Below the pieces are notes generated by a model. It was not told the DNA's origin, searched no databases, and worked only from the letters and a program-made list of their open reading frames with translations. Below, in pieces: positions 45,320 through 57,366 of a DNA stretch of 64,000 nucleotides (position 1 is the stretch's first letter; every line of letters begins with the position of its first letter). The DNA comes from Termitomyces sp. T153 (Eukaryota > Basidiomycota > Agaricomycetes > Agaricales > Lyophyllaceae), in the NCBI GenBank assembly GCA_018296165.2, contig JACKQL020000008.1, positions 1,178,001 through 1,242,000 on the forward strand. The letters run 5' to 3'. Made by a program: the position numbers and the translations under genes.

Positions 45320-48300
45320 ATGGATACCACAAACACAACCACAGCCAACCTAGCAGTAATAAATGCCACAGACAAGATGCTACAAGTCACCTATGTGCTA
45401 GCTGCCCAAGTCAAAAACCCCTTAAAAGCAAATGAGGTGAACTTACCCAACCTCTATGCACTCAAAATTGACACCCCTATTCCCACATTTGCAGACTCAG
45501 GAGCTAGTGACCACTGTTTTGTAAGATGGGAGGACTTTGCTGAATACACACAACTCACCCAGCCAAGGAAAGGAAAGGCTGCAACCCAAGATGGTGTCTT
45601 CTGTATTATTGGCCAAGGAACAGTTAAGAAACAGATACAGACTAACCAGGGCATCTCAGAGCTAGTCTTTTGCAACACTCTGCACACACCAGACCTTGCT
45701 GCCAACCTTATCTCTGTTGGGCGCTTCAACAAAGAAGGATTCTCAATCATGTTTGCAAAAGGAAAGGTTGTATTCTGTGACCCTGATGAGAAGGAAGTGT
45801 TAACCGGTCAAGGCACTGGCAGAATGTACACACTGGAAGCTCTAAACCCACCACTTGTTAGGGCTATGGTGGCATCGTCCCTTGACAGACCAGTCAACAT
45901 GGATGGGTGGCATAGATGTTTTGCCCATGTGAGGGTCAACAGCATTCAACAACTGATACAAAAGGGGTTAGTCAATGGAATCAGGGTCAAGGAGACCCTA
46001 GAAGTAAAGAGACTGTGTGAAGACTGCATTTACGGTAAACACACAGCTCGACCATATGATGGCATGCATGAATATGAGAAAGCCCCAAATGAGTGCATCT
46101 ATCTAAACCTATGGGGTCTAGCATCAACACAATCGATAGGGGGCGCATCATACACAATGATAGCAGTAGATGGACACACAACGCACCTTGCAGGCTACTT
46201 CCTGTCCAGAAAAGATGCACCTAGCACCCTCAAGGCATTAAAACTCTACCATACCAAGTCTGAGTAGCAAACTGGTCACAAGTTGCGGGCAATCCATGTA
46301 GATGCTAGGCATGAGTGGGTAAACAAGATGTGGCATGAGTATTGCAGGCAACATGGCATAGTACTGAAGGTCACCACACCATATGTGCACACTCAAAATG
46401 GCCTAGCTGAGCGAGCCATTAGGATGATCATTGAAGGCATACGGTGTATCTTGATTGAAAGCGAACTACCAAAGGACTTGTGGGCAGAGGCTGCTGCAAC
46501 TCAGATATATATGCATAATCATCTCCCATCAGCATGCCAACCCAATAAGGTACCTGAGGAAGCATGGAGCAATAAGAGACAAAGTGTCGCTCACCTTTGA
46601 CCTTTTGGATGCGTCACCTTTGCCAAGATCCCAGAGGAGCTCATCAAATCAAAACTGGACCCACAGTCAGTCAAGTGCATCCTAGTGGAGTACTCAGTGA
46701 GTGGATACAAGCTTTTTGAATGTGGCTCAAGACCCATCATCACATCCCATGATGTTATTTTTGATGAGGGTATAGGGCACAGATCACTTACCATATTTGA
46801 CAATGATGAGGACCTACTCAGCCTAGCTGACCCTGTGCCACAGACTCATGCCCCAGGACTACTTACACTGCATCAACCAATTGCTCTGAGAATCAGTGAC
46901 ACCAATGCACCACTTCATACGAGACCCTCTACCAATGCAGCCAATCGCAAAGATGACCCTGAGATTGATGCCCAGAGCACAGCCACCACCATGCCACCCA
47001 TGGTTACCACCCCAGAAGCTGACACTCAACAGCCTCCCACCCAACCCAGTCCAATACAAGCCACCCCACTGCAAAGGTCTGACCAGATCAGGGAAAAAAC
47101 ATCTAGAACCACCTCTACAAACCTTGCGCATGATAACTATGCTTTTCTCGCCCTCCTTGATGATGCATATGACCCCGACAATGACTTCTTTGTCCCCAGG
47201 ATGTTTGACAAGGCCATGCGCAGGCCAGACCTGTGGCAGCCAGCAATGGATGAGGAACTGTGGGTTATGAATGAGAGGGGTGTGTTCCAAGTGATCGACT
47301 CAAAGAATGTACTAGAGAGAAAGAAGATTATCAGTTGTCAATGGGTCTATGCAGTGAAATACAATGCAGAGGGCAACATTGTGAGGCGCAAGACAAGACT
47401 CGTGGCAAAGGGGTATTCCCAGATTGTGGGGGAAGACTACAAGGAGACATACATGGCAGTGGTTAGGTTGGAGTCAATCTGCATATCGGCAGCAGTGGCA
47501 GCCCAGATGGACTGGCATATCTGGCAAGTTGACTTTGTGTCCACTTACTTGAACAGTGTCCTGGACTTTTAGGTATTTATGAGGATCCCACAGGGCTTCC
47601 CTGGGGGGGAGGGGAAGGTCATAGAACTCAGGAAGACCCTGTATGGATTAATGCAGGGGGGGCAAGACTGGTTCTGGACATTCAACCAAGCATACAACAA
47701 GCTAGGATACCACATGTCACACACAGACACCTGCATACATACCAGGACCTCATCTGGTGAGCACACAATCATGAATACCTTCAATGATGATGTGTTCGGG
47801 GTCTCTACTACCCAGCAAGGAGCAGACCTTGTGAAGGCAGAGCTGTCTGCCATCTACAACATCAAAGACCTTGGCACACCATCATATATTGTTGGTATGG
47901 CTATCGAACGCCACCCAGATACAGGTGCAATATTCCTATCCCAGAAAGCATACCTGAAACAGGTACTGGATTGTTTTGGCATAACAAACTGCAACCCACA
48001 TGCTACACCATTACCCCCAGGTATCCAACTCACAACATCCATGTCACCCAAAAATACAGTGGAGCTTAAGTTTATGGCCGATAAGCCTTATTGTCAACTA
48101 CTAGGTTTGCTGATGTAGGCCCAGGTAGCCACACGACCAGACCTTTCATTCACCATTGGGCTACTTGCCAGATTCCAGTCAAACTCTGGCCTGGCCCACT
48201 GGAACGTACTGCAATACATATTGGGATATATAAAAGGCACTCTAGACTACAAAATCACCTACACAAGGACCAAAGACATGAACAACAAGGTGCTTGGCTA

Positions 48301-48702
48301 TGCAGATGTGGATTTCAGGGGAGATCTGGACACAAGGAGATTGACCGATGGATATGTGTTCCTGATGGGGCAGTATCTTGGAGTTTGAAGAGGCAGGCTA
48401 CAGTAACATTGAGTACCATGGAAGCTGAGTACATTGCAGCAACTCACACTGTGCAACAAGCTCTCTGGATGTACAACTTCTTAATAGAGATTGACATCCC
48501 TCAGCAACTCCTGATGAACCTCCATGTTAACAATCAATCCTTGATCACTCTAGCTACTTCCACAAAAGGCCACTCCCACACTAAACACATTGACATCAGG
48601 CACCACTACATTTGCAAATGCCTCCACAACAGCAATATTACTCTCACTCATGTCCCATCCACCAAGAACATAGCCAACTTGTTTACAAAACCTCTACCAT
48701 GA
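45320..48702 (+). pseudogene. Copia pol polyprotein, decayed
   Basis: One frame is kept from 45,320 to about 48,367 but interrupted by stops at 46,265 (TAG), 46,598 (TGA), 47,570 (TAG) and 48,116 (TAG). A one-base frameshift follows near 48,367, before the RNase H end. Protease: FADSGASDH near 45,490. Gag-pre-integrase: WHRCFAHVRVNSIQQLI with CEDCIYGKHTARPY. Integrase: the first catalytic Asp is replaced (YLNLWG), then HVDARHEW and NGLAERAIR. Reverse transcriptase: CQWVYAVKYN, WQVDFVSTYLNS, GLMQGGQDW, and FNDDVFG at the active site. RNase H: GYADVDFRGD, SWSLKRQATVTLSTMEAEY and KHIDIRHHYICK; the frame ends at 48,702. Confidence 0.9.
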
Positions 48703-48759
48703 CTTGCTCACAAGCATCTCATCGGGCTTTTGGGACTTTGAGCCTAGGTGTCCAGCTCA

Positions 48760-48769
48760 CCAGGGGGAG
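48760..48769 (+). promoter_or_regulatory. Polypurine tract of the copia element
   Basis: ccagggggag immediately precedes the 3' LTR and would prime plus-strand DNA synthesis. Confidence 0.7.
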
Positions 48770-49003
48770 TGTTGAGCAATGACTCTGCCACCTGCTAGTC
48801 TTGTAATTATTATTATTTCCTTTTTTTTGGGTTTATTTCTTGTTTTATGCCACAGCACACATTCACCATTGTTTGTTTGCTATTCTTTAGATAAAACCTT
48901 ATTTTATTTCTACAAAACATATGCATCCACAAACCACACCCTTAGTTGTTTGCATGCTATCATGTCTGAACACTAAGGTTAACATACTTCATATTGTTCT
49001 ACA
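48770..49003 (+). repeat. Copia 3' LTR
   Basis: 234 bp, TGTTGAGC...TTCTACA, followed by the GTCAG target duplication. Confidence 0.93.
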
Positions 49004-49415
49004 GTCAGATGTCACCTCCTTGTCAGACCCATCATCTGCTGCAATGAAGAGAGGAGGGATGCCACCATCATCTAGTTCACCTCTGCTGTCAGCCCTGTCA
49101 CCATTCTCAGATCCATCATCTGTTGCCATGAACAGAGAAAGAAGCCCACCATCATCTGGCTACCCTCCATTGTCTGACTCATTGTTTGATGCAATGAAGA
49201 GGAGTAGGAGGTGTTCTTCTTCTGATCCACTTTTCTCAGCATCAAACAGAGGTGGAATGCCCATGTTGTTGAAGCAGTATGGCTCAAAAGCCATGCCCCT
49301 AAGGTCTGGATCATCAAACAATGGATTCTCAACATTCATCCATTCCTCATCACTTTATGCCAATGAGAAGAAGCTCTGCCAAATAAGGGAAATGGGGTGG
49401 GAAAGTGATTGAAAC
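49004..49415 (-). pseudogene. Acidic repeat protein relic, 5' part (split by copia)
   Basis: Minus-strand sequence carries repeated acidic units such as LDDGGIPPLFIAADDGSD and LFMATDDGSENGD, and MGIPPLFDAEKSGSEEE further upstream. Removing the copia element and one GTCAG copy joins this frame to 42,629-43,121. The plus strand reads as a serine-rich shadow of the same repeats. Stops show that it was decaying. I do not recognise the protein. Confidence 0.5.
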
Positions 49416-50469
49416 TCTGCCTGTGCTTAGATGGCAGATGATTTCTTTGTACAGCAATAGATGACCCCAAAATTCTGCCTACTTTTAAGAAAGAGGTGGT
49501 GGAATGGATAGCATGGATTGGAAGGATCAATGGCCTTGTCAAGCATCAATGGAGGCCATGCAGGTGATTGAGTGTCAGGCACAGAGGTTGGAGAGGCACA
49601 ATCAGATGGTATTGGGCTATTGCCACTCAGGAAATTGGTGATTGAGGTTGATACCAGTCAGTTCTCCTAAGTATGGCAGCACAATAGAATTAGCACTGAA
49701 GAGTTGAGCAGAGCCAGGTCTGGTGGATGAATTTGATTACTGGCAGATTAGGTCATTTGCCATCAACCAGAATCTTAATCCAGCTGCTGATTGAAACTTG
49801 TCTAAAGCTTTCTGGTGGACACTGCTTTGACTTGACAATTCATCATTGTGAGTTGTATTTTGATAGATGAGGAGACAGCTCTCAGCAGTCTCATCATTTA
49901 GGTGCTTGGTCTCAATACCTATATAGTTCCACCAATCACAGCCATATTAATGTACAACTTGACCTGGATGGGTGGGAACTGTCCAGGCCTCAAAGGACTC
50001 CCAGACTTCTTGGAGAATGTCATCTTTCTCCTCCAGAGTGTACTAACAGCTCAGACACATAATGAGGTCTGGAATGCTGCTACACCCAGATATAGGAGAA
50101 TATAATTCTGGCCCAGATATCAGATAAACTCCATTGCAATCCAAGACATCTTACCAATTCTTTATCCAGGTGTTGTAACAGACCAAACAATAGCAACAGA
50201 CTGTAAGATCCTCTAGTGTTGTCCCTGTGCTCAGCTCACTTTGCTCAATCACTGCCCAACTCTTGGCTGCTCCTATGCCCCCTTGACTCTTGCTCCTTTC
50301 CTTGCCTGCTCTTGCCAGGTTTACCTGCAGAGTGATCATCCTTTTACAGAAACAGAGGTTACTAATGGATACAGAGCCACTATAGTGTGAAAGATAGAAC
50401 TAGACTGAAAACTTCAAAATCTGCCCACAAGCAAAGATGAGGAAATGATTGATGATATGTTAATAAGCC
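49416..50469. other. CpG-poor debris
   Basis: No supportable gene. Composition matches the transposon block. Confidence 0.4.
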
Positions 50470-51860
50470 ACAACATTGATCCAAACTGGGGATTCACTAG
50501 TAGGGCCCATTATTTAGTACAAGTCTTGCCATAAACTTACAAACATTGTCATAAAACATGTGTATGTCTTCTATAAAGACCATACACTTTCTTCTACTAT
50601 CTTTTTGGCTTCAATCAATCTTGTGTGGCATTTATTCTATTCATCCCCTGCTGTTTCCAGGCTACAAGAGCACTGTCCTGTTGTAGATGACAACATTGGC
50701 ATCTCTCACACCAATACCAATACACAATGCCATCAGGCCTTGACAGATTTCCCATTGTTGTTGAATGACTCAAAGCTTTCATCAATGATTCTGTCATTGT
50801 TATTTTCACATGTACCAATTTAGGTCCAACCTATGCAACTACTCATTTCATGTGAAACAGATGATTGATCTATAATTCATGATCAAACATCAATTGATCT
50901 ATTGATAGCATTAGTGCATGAAATGCAATCTTGAGTCAGAGTTACTGTCATGTGTAAATTGCAGTCATTTTCTCTGTAGCATTTCCTTGCCTATGATCAA
51001 ACTTCCAAGACATCTCAGTTGATATATTATTTGAAGTTTTGCATTCTGGATTGAAGCATTGCTTAGGAATGAAACATGATGCAAAATTGCATTTCCTGCT
51101 TCTGAATCTCCCTCAATGAAAACAAGATGTTGAAATCCCTCCTAACTCCACATGGACATATGTAACTACAATAAAAAACTAACCTGTACAAGTACCATTC
51201 TTCTTGGCTCAATGGAATCAGTGCCCATTGTGAACCATTGAATTGAGCTCCCCAGTTCTATCTTACATTTACAATGGGGTACCAGCCTCAGTTTGATGCC
51301 ATTAAGCAACATGGAGTCCAGTCCAATCATGCCAGTAAACACATAAACAATCCCTTCCACTGTTGGTTACCAATCAGTTGATCACTGCAATGTACATTTG
51401 ACTTTTACCCCCAGTCTGAACAGTTTGTAGGCTTGTTACATGATTTATAATGTACTCAAGAAATTCACAGGTAAAGTAAAACCCATCAAGGACCTGAAAA
51501 AATCAGTTGAGGCATAATTTTGTAAGGTCCTTTGATACTTACAATTTTTTTTGTCCTGATTGTTATGATAAGATAATGATGAAATAGTATGTTGGCTCAA
51601 CTTCCTTGATCCAGAATCATTGGAGCACAAAGGTAGTAAAAAATCTAACCTCCAATGATCTGATGGACTTGTTGGGTGATTGGGGGGTTAAGAGATTTTT
51701 TGATAATGAAAGTGGCTTTGGTTGCTGAACCTTTGCGCAAGGAGCCATCCATGCCCTCAAAACAAAGGGGTACCTGAACCAGGAGCGGAAGAGTCCTGTG
51801 TGACAGAGGTGGAGTCCGTTACAAAGACCACCCACCACCTGTAATTACTGTGCCTATGAC
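50470..51860 (+). pseudogene. Gene Q relic, copy b, with its upstream region
   Basis: 50,470-51,280 aligns with the region upstream of the intact gene (59,690-60,466). Coding similarity starts at ATG 51,278 (MGYQPQFDAI versus MNFQPQFHAI) and reaches about 51,840. The copy is broken by a stop soon after exon 1 and by TGA where the intact gene has CAA (GC-stop versus GCQTF). CpG is strongly depleted up to about 51,730, then normal. It faces the intact APH gene X. Confidence 0.75.
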
Positions 51861-51927
51861 AAGTAACAGCACAATACATATAAGTACGATGTTCATAACA
51901 AAATGCATTGCCAAAGGCCCACCTGTC

Positions 51928-53019
51928 CTAGAGAAAGTACAAGCTACCCGACATCCATATCCACCACCTCTCCTGCTTGAAGTAGGGTCCACAAATGAAG
52001 GGGATCAACTGCTTCCAGAACACATCGGTTGTCCCACTGATATGTTCAATCTGATTCTGGATCTGCATGGTAGTATACTCGAACCAGACCGGATAATATC
52101 CTGCCCAAGCCCAATCAATCATCCAAAGGCAACCGTCTTTGTCAATAATCATGTTGCGGAGGTTGAGGTCCTGGTGGGTCAGTACGAGCGGCTCAGAATC
52201 ATCAAAATGTTCCTTCCTTTGAAGGTCATCTTCAGGAGTACCTGCCATCTTTGCTGCCAGTTGGTGCCGTTCATTAAAGAATCCCGAAAGCTCACTATAG
52301 GACGCGAATGGACCACGGTCAGACAGCACGGTACCAAACATAGGTGATTCGCAGATCCGAGGTCCCTGTATACTGAGTGGACCGGGTGGCGTTGTCGCAG
52401 ATGCTTTTAGACCACGCAGCTGACGGACGTAGCGACGCAACGTAAAAGCAATGCAAATTTTTTTCCAGGTTGAAAAGGTTGGCCAAGCTTGAGCTAAGGT
52501 TTGACCTGGAAATATGATCCAGAACAATGCAATGGAAGACATGACTTGGTTGCAACAGGCCGTGAACATACCAGGAATGTAATCCATGAAGATCCAAAAG
52601 TAGCCGCCCAAGGCTATGACACGACGTACCCGTGGGACGGGGATAGTTGTTTCTGCAAACAGAAGGTTAAGTACATTCGCTTCTGTTGCATCAGCGTTGC
52701 ACCCGTCTAGGTCCAGATCTTGGCATCTCTTGACGACTGTGTGAGGCGTTGGTCTGCGAATGTCCCCGCAGAGATGGGATGTATCCTCAGAAGGGATGAG
52801 TTGAGGGGCGGCACCTAGGAGATCGAGAAGCGTCTCATCGCTAAGGTGGTCGATATCCGACTGCCAGCAACTTCAAGTTGGATATGAGCAAGGTCTAAAA
52901 AACCTACTTACAGGGATGTTCCTTTGTGGCCTTCTGTCAGGCTTCACATATGTCAGGATAAGGTCCAATGCATCTGCTATCGCCCCAAGAGATACGTAAA
53001 ACAACCACTTGGTATCCAT
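51928..53019 (-). CDS. APH/choline-kinase-like phosphotransferase, copy X
   Basis: Exons 52912-53019, 52572-52860 and 51928-52505 sum to 975 nt (324 aa); introns are 51 and 66 nt, GT-AG. The second intron is a multiple of three without stops, so an unspliced reading also stays open. TVVKRC gives the candidate ATP-binding Lys; IPVPRVRRV and FMDYIPGQTLAQAWP form the hinge. The catalytic loop is THQDLNLRNMI (HxDxxxxN) and the metal-binding Asp lies in MIDWAWAGYYP. This matches the fungal APH family (Pfam APH), small-molecule kinases of mostly unknown substrate. A hydrophobic N-terminal segment (WLFYVSLGAIADALDLILTY) precedes the fold. It converges on the Q relic b. Confidence 0.8.
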
Positions 53020-53339
53020 TAGGAGATGGGAAAGAAGATGACTTCGAAAATTATTTGGGACCCCGTGCATGACCAAAGAAGTGTGGCAAGAACCAATTGG
53101 ATGCGGTGAAAGAAGGATTCTCACACAGCCACAATCACAAAAGGAAGTTTGGTTTTAAAAGTGCAAAGAACTCCATGAGGAACTTGGGTTGTAATTACAT
53201 ATAACTTCATCTCGGGGTGCATAAACAAGCATTACGGTAGGTTGTGGCGGACGTTTGTCTGCCTGGTATGTCGTAAGTTTCCGTTCAAGGCTCCGAATAA
53301 TTCAAAGATATCCCTTGCGTCCTTGTGGCTCTAACTTTA

Positions 53340-53790
53340 AATTTTTGTTCCTGACCAGTATAGGCTGTGCGACGACGCCATATGGTCATCTATGACATCG
53401 CTGCTAATGGACGTCTGGGGCAGAACGTAGCCTTCATGGCTGAAGTAGTCAATTACTTCCATCGATGACAGTATCGAACGGTCCGGTATTGCGGATGCAC
53501 TCTTTAAGGGACACCTACGACATCAAGTCTTCTGTGTCGAGGCTTTATCAGATGCATTGTTGCACCATGGTTTCATTCGTCTCCCCTCCCTTGACCACTT
53601 TATTCCGATTGGCTTGAACAACAACGGTACCGGTGCCTCGATGTTCAAACGTTCAACGTTCAACGTTCAATCCTTATAGTGTCATTCAGACACATTCTCA
53701 GGTTCTGCGTCATTTATCTTTTGTTCTATGTTGCTCGCCACAAATATGCTAGCTTTGATGTCTTTCCCTGAAACCTGCTACTCATCTAGC
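53340..53790. repeat. Module tail, copy X
   Basis: Homologous to 57,680-58,115 and 62,720-63,155 (for example catcgatgacagtatcgaac and cccgagg-free shared tract attggcttgaacaacaacgg). In this copy acgttca is repeated three times near 53,645, once in the others. Confidence 0.75.
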
Positions 53791-53921
53791 GGAGAGCGGA
53801 GAGGATTGATGTCTCCATCTAGTGTACTCATAAGTCAACACAGCTGAGGCTGCTGCCAAGTCCAGCTCAGTCCAGCCCAGCTCAGAAAAATGAGAATTAT
53901 ATATAATTCGACACTTGACAA

Positions 53922-54024
53922 TGAGTCGACCCAGGCTCGAACTGGGGGGTTTCTGTCAGTTCATAACAAAGTCTGCCATATACTCTAGATTGAGACAGAT
54001 GCGATCTGAGTATGCCATCGACTC
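53922..54024 (-). tRNA. tRNA-like gene, probably degenerate, intron-containing
   Basis: The acceptor stem is perfect (GAGTCGA with TCGACTC), the anticodon stem is TCTGT/ACAGA and the T arm contains GTTCGAGCC. The D arm is poor and the anticodon loop is 38 nt, implying an intron of about 31 nt. The anticodon position reads CAA, but there is no long variable arm, so a Leu identity is not convincing. It is more likely a decayed relative of the Val-like gene at 54,284. Confidence 0.45.
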
Positions 54025-54283
54025 GTTCATGAGACTGGATGCTGGTGGTTGATATATCGATATCGATATCGATAGGTATTTATTCGGGGGGCGTGTGGAC
54101 AAAAGACAGAATCAAAGATATGGTGATTGTATCGAACTACCTCTGTGTCTACTTCTGGTATGTACTGATGGATGTAAGGTATCGGGGACAAGTGGACCAA
54201 AAGATCTGATTTTGAAGTCTACTCTTAGGGATTTGTAGACCAGTCAAACCAAAAGTGCTTTGCTTGCTTATCTGAAGCCGCTG

Positions 54284-54381
54284 TGAGTCGACCCAGGTTT
54301 GAACTGGGGGCCTTCTGTGAACAAGTACAAGGATTGCAAATTATGTGAGACAGATGCGATAACCAGCTTTGCCATCGACCC
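54284..54381 (-). tRNA. tRNA-Val(CAC)-like gene with intron
   Basis: 98 nt. Acceptor GGGTCGA pairs with TCGACTC (one G-T) and is followed by discriminator A. Anticodon stem TCTGT/ACAGA encloses CTCACAT..., giving anticodon CAC with an intron of about 24 nt at the usual position after the anticodon. T arm is CCCAG-TTCAAAC-CTGGG. The D stem has one mismatch (GCA versus CGC). Identity rests on the anticodon only. Confidence 0.6.
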
Positions 54382-54384
54382 ATA

Positions 54385-56069
54385 AGTTCTTCAATTCAGC
54401 TCAAACGAAAAGTTTTCACAAAGCCATCGAAACTGCTTCCAGACAGATGTCACGTCATCGACCCATTCTTTACCTAACCCATTTCCTACCTAGAACAATG
54501 TGGATCAAGAACTACATATGCCCGTATCGTATGGCCGTTGGCACTTCTGATCTACATGTACCGGCTCCGGACAAGGTCATTGGGGTACCAATGTAGAAGC
54601 TGAAGCTCTAACTTCAAGTGTCTTCGTTCACGCTCTAACGATTCCCCGAGATCCAGGCTGAACCTCTTTAATGCGAGAATCCCGCCTAGAACACTTTCTT
54701 TACTTGTTGAGAGAGAGGACCGGCTAATCATCGCGAAACTAGTGTCGTGTCGATAATGAAGTGCAATAAACAGTACGTGCACTGCTCTGAGGTCGGGGCG
54801 TATGGTAGCTTGATACAGAGAATGCTCCAATAGTCGGTTCGTATTTACCAACAAGCTAAAAGGAGACGACAATGACGTCTAGTCTCCATATCTGTGGTTA
54901 ATTGAACCCCGCCGAGCTCAAGCATCTCTTTAACTAGTTCCATCAAATGCTCAAATAATCGATTTTATCAACCTGCTCAAGCAAAAACTACTCATTGGCT
55001 CGCTGGCACTTCAACCAAATGTCATCGGTGCACCATCCAAGTTATTCCTCCATATGTGCTCGTCGGCGATCCTTCATGCTCGTATACCAACTTCAACTTG
55101 TACTTCTCTATCCCCCAATAACACTCTTCCCGTCAAGTCTCCAAAGTTCCCAAAGGTAAAGATGCACAACGATGACACTTACTCGCTCTTTGTGCTGAAC
55201 TGCTTAAACTCTGCTCATCTCCTGAGCTGTCACTACTGTGCTTACTCTCTGAATCGCTGGTTTGATACCTGCCAAGATGTTCCAAAAATTCTGACGACGC
55301 AGTGTCACTTGTATGTATGAGAAAAATGTTCTATCAGTGATGTTATCAACTAGTAAAAATGAACCTGCTCAATGTCGCTGACAGTGGTATCCGCTTCCAA
55401 ATGCTACGGGCCGCTCGCGCTCTATCAAAAGTTATCAGTGCACTGACCGACTTGTCCCTCCGTCTGTGTTTTGATGGAACTCAAGCTCAGGCTCTACAAA
55501 TTCAGCATAAATCGTCCATTTCAGTGTAGTCGAATTTAAATGTTGAATCGGTATTGATAAGCAATGATATCGAGCATACTTTACCCAACTTCTCACGTCT
55601 GGACGTCACTCGTTATAGAAATGCTCCAATAGTCTATTCTATCGACCAGCAAAGTACTAGACCTGAACAAGGAGAGAGCTCATCAAGCATCCATGGTATA
55701 CTGTTGTCAATGGCTAACGAAGAACCGCGTGCTATAGGCTTTTTGGCTTGTAGAGTAACCATTCTGACGACATTGCTCGCTTTCTCAGAAAGGATCTTTC
55801 CGATTGACTGAAAGTTCGAGAGATTACTATTGACGCGAGCTCGTCGTGGTCCTACCTGGCGTTGGTCTGGCAACATATCGAATCGCCTCTTCAGTTCAGT
55901 AGCTTGATCAGATTCAACTTTTTGGGTCATGTTCTACTAAAGCCGTACGCTACTTTGTGTGTTCCACTGAATTCTGCGTCATTCTCTTCCTCAGCATCTG
56001 ACATCTCGGTATATCTTCGTGCAAGCTGTATGTCTCTCATTTTGTTGGATTTTTCAGTCATTGCAGAGA
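54385..56069. other. Gene-free stretch between units X and Y
   Basis: No supportable gene, and no match to the repeated module. A 15-base word (aatgctccaatagtc) occurs at 54,821 and 55,620. CpG content is normal. Confidence 0.4.
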
Positions 56070-56130
56070 CAACCAACACCTGGTCCCAGACCAATCAAGG
56101 GCAGGTTGGTTTTGGTCTACCATTTGATCT
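56070..56130 (+). pseudogene. Gene Q relic, last 60 bp only
   Basis: cacctggtcccaga and gggcaggttgg, ending in tttgatctacaag, match the 3' end of the intact gene at about 61,080-61,135. The rest of gene Q is missing, so unit Y is a truncated module. Confidence 0.6.
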
Positions 56131-56272
56131 ACAAGACCTTGAACGGCCGGAAATTGTTATGATACCTACTGCGCTTATGACAGGGAATATTGCGCCTATG
56201 ACAGGTAACAGCGCAGGACATAAAATGAGTACAAGATTCATAACAACGTGCACCACTGAAGTCCCACCCGTC

Positions 56273-57366
56273 CTAACGAAAGTACAAGCTCCTTGCCATC
56301 CTTTTCCACCACCTCTCCTGCTTGAAGTAGGGTCCGCAAATGAAAGGGATCAACTGCTTCCAAAACAAATCATTCGTCCCACTAATGTGTTCCATCTTAT
56401 TCTGGAACTGCATGGTTGTATATTCAAACCAGACCGGATAATATCCTGCCCAAGCCCAATCGATGATCCAAAGGCGACCGTCTTTGTCAATAATCATGTT
56501 GCGGAGGTTGAGGTCCTGGTGAGTCAGTACGAGTGGTTCAGAATCATCAAAATGTTCCTTCCTGTGAGGGTCATCTTCAGGAGTACCTATCAACCTTTCT
56601 GCCACTTGGTGCCGTTCATTGAAGAATCCTGAAAGCTCGGTATAGGATGCGAATGGACCGCGGTGAGAGCGCACGGTACCAAACATAGGTGATTCGCAGA
56701 TCCGAGGTCCTTGTATACTAGGTGGACCGGGTGGCGTTGTCACAGATGCTTTCAGACCGCGCAGCTGACGGACGTAGCGACGCAACGTAAAAGCAATACA
56801 AATTTTTTTCCAGGCTGAAAAGGTTGGCCAAGCTTGAGCTAAGGTTTGACCTTAAAATATGATCCAGAACAATGCAATGGAAGACATGATTTGGCTGCAA
56901 CAGGCCATGAACATACCAGGAATGTAATCCATGAAGATCCAGAAGACGCCGCCATCAAATAAGACACGACGTACCCGTGGGACGGGGATGGTCGTCTCTG
57001 CAAACAGAAGGTTAAGTACATTTGCTTCTATTGCATCAGCGTTGGGCCCGTCTATTTTCACATCGATGCATCTCTTTACGACCGTGTTAGGTGTCGTTTT
57101 GCGAACGTCCGGGCATCGATGACCAGAAGGGAAGAGTCTGGGGGCATCACATAAGACATCAAGAAGCGCGTCATCGCTAAGGTGGTCAAGGTCCGACTGC
57201 TAGCAGCTTCAAGTTGAACATGAGGCTGAAGGCAGGGCTTGAAAGGCCTACTCACAGAGTCCATGCTTGTTTGTGGCCTTTTTTCAGGCATTACATATGT
57301 CAGGACAAGGTCCAGAGCGTCTGCAATCGCCCCAAGAGATACGTAAAACAACCACTTGGTATCCAT
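56273..57366 (-). CDS. APH/choline-kinase-like phosphotransferase, copy Y
   Basis: Exons 57256-57366, 56917-57196 and 56273-56850 sum to 969 nt (322 aa), with introns of 59 and 66 nt. It has the same motifs as copy X: THQDLNLRNMI and IIDWAWAGYYP. The acceptor of intron 2 is AAG instead of CAG, still a legal AG. Its last residues (RMARSLYFR) differ from copy Z (ARSLYVYVH). From about 56,280 to 58,115 it is nearly identical to copy Z at a constant offset of 5,040 bp, so the two arose by a recent duplication. Confidence 0.8.

Larger units (their letters stand above)
43122..49003 (+). mobile_element. Structurally complete Ty1/copia element with GTCAG target duplication
   Basis: 5,882 bp between two 234-bp LTRs. 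Identical GTCAG flanks lie at 43,117-43,121 and 49,004-49,008, proving insertion by an integrase. Inside, in copia order, are the primer-binding site, gag, protease, integrase, reverse transcriptase and RNase H, then a polypurine tract. It is dead: gag is interrupted by a 984-bp solo LTR and by stops, and pol has at least four nonsense codons and one frameshift. It inserted into an older acidic-repeat ORF on the other strand. Confidence 0.93.

Noticed and set aside
48921..49412. Plus-strand serine-rich frame of 163 codons
   Set aside because: It starts inside the copia LTR and mirrors the acidic repeats of the minus strand, which reads as the better protein.
34065..51850. Classical RIP (CpA to TpA) as the cause of decay
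   Set aside because: The lost dinucleotide is CpG, with TG and CA gained; this fits CpG methylation and deamination rather than ascomycete RIP.
53922..54024. tRNA-Leu(CAA)
   Set aside because: The anticodon position reads CAA, but there is no long variable arm and the D arm is poor; kept only as tRNA-like.
54055..54076. Palindromic atatcgat repeat as a regulatory site
   Set aside because: A simple sequence repeat present in both unit X and Y; nothing ties it to a gene.
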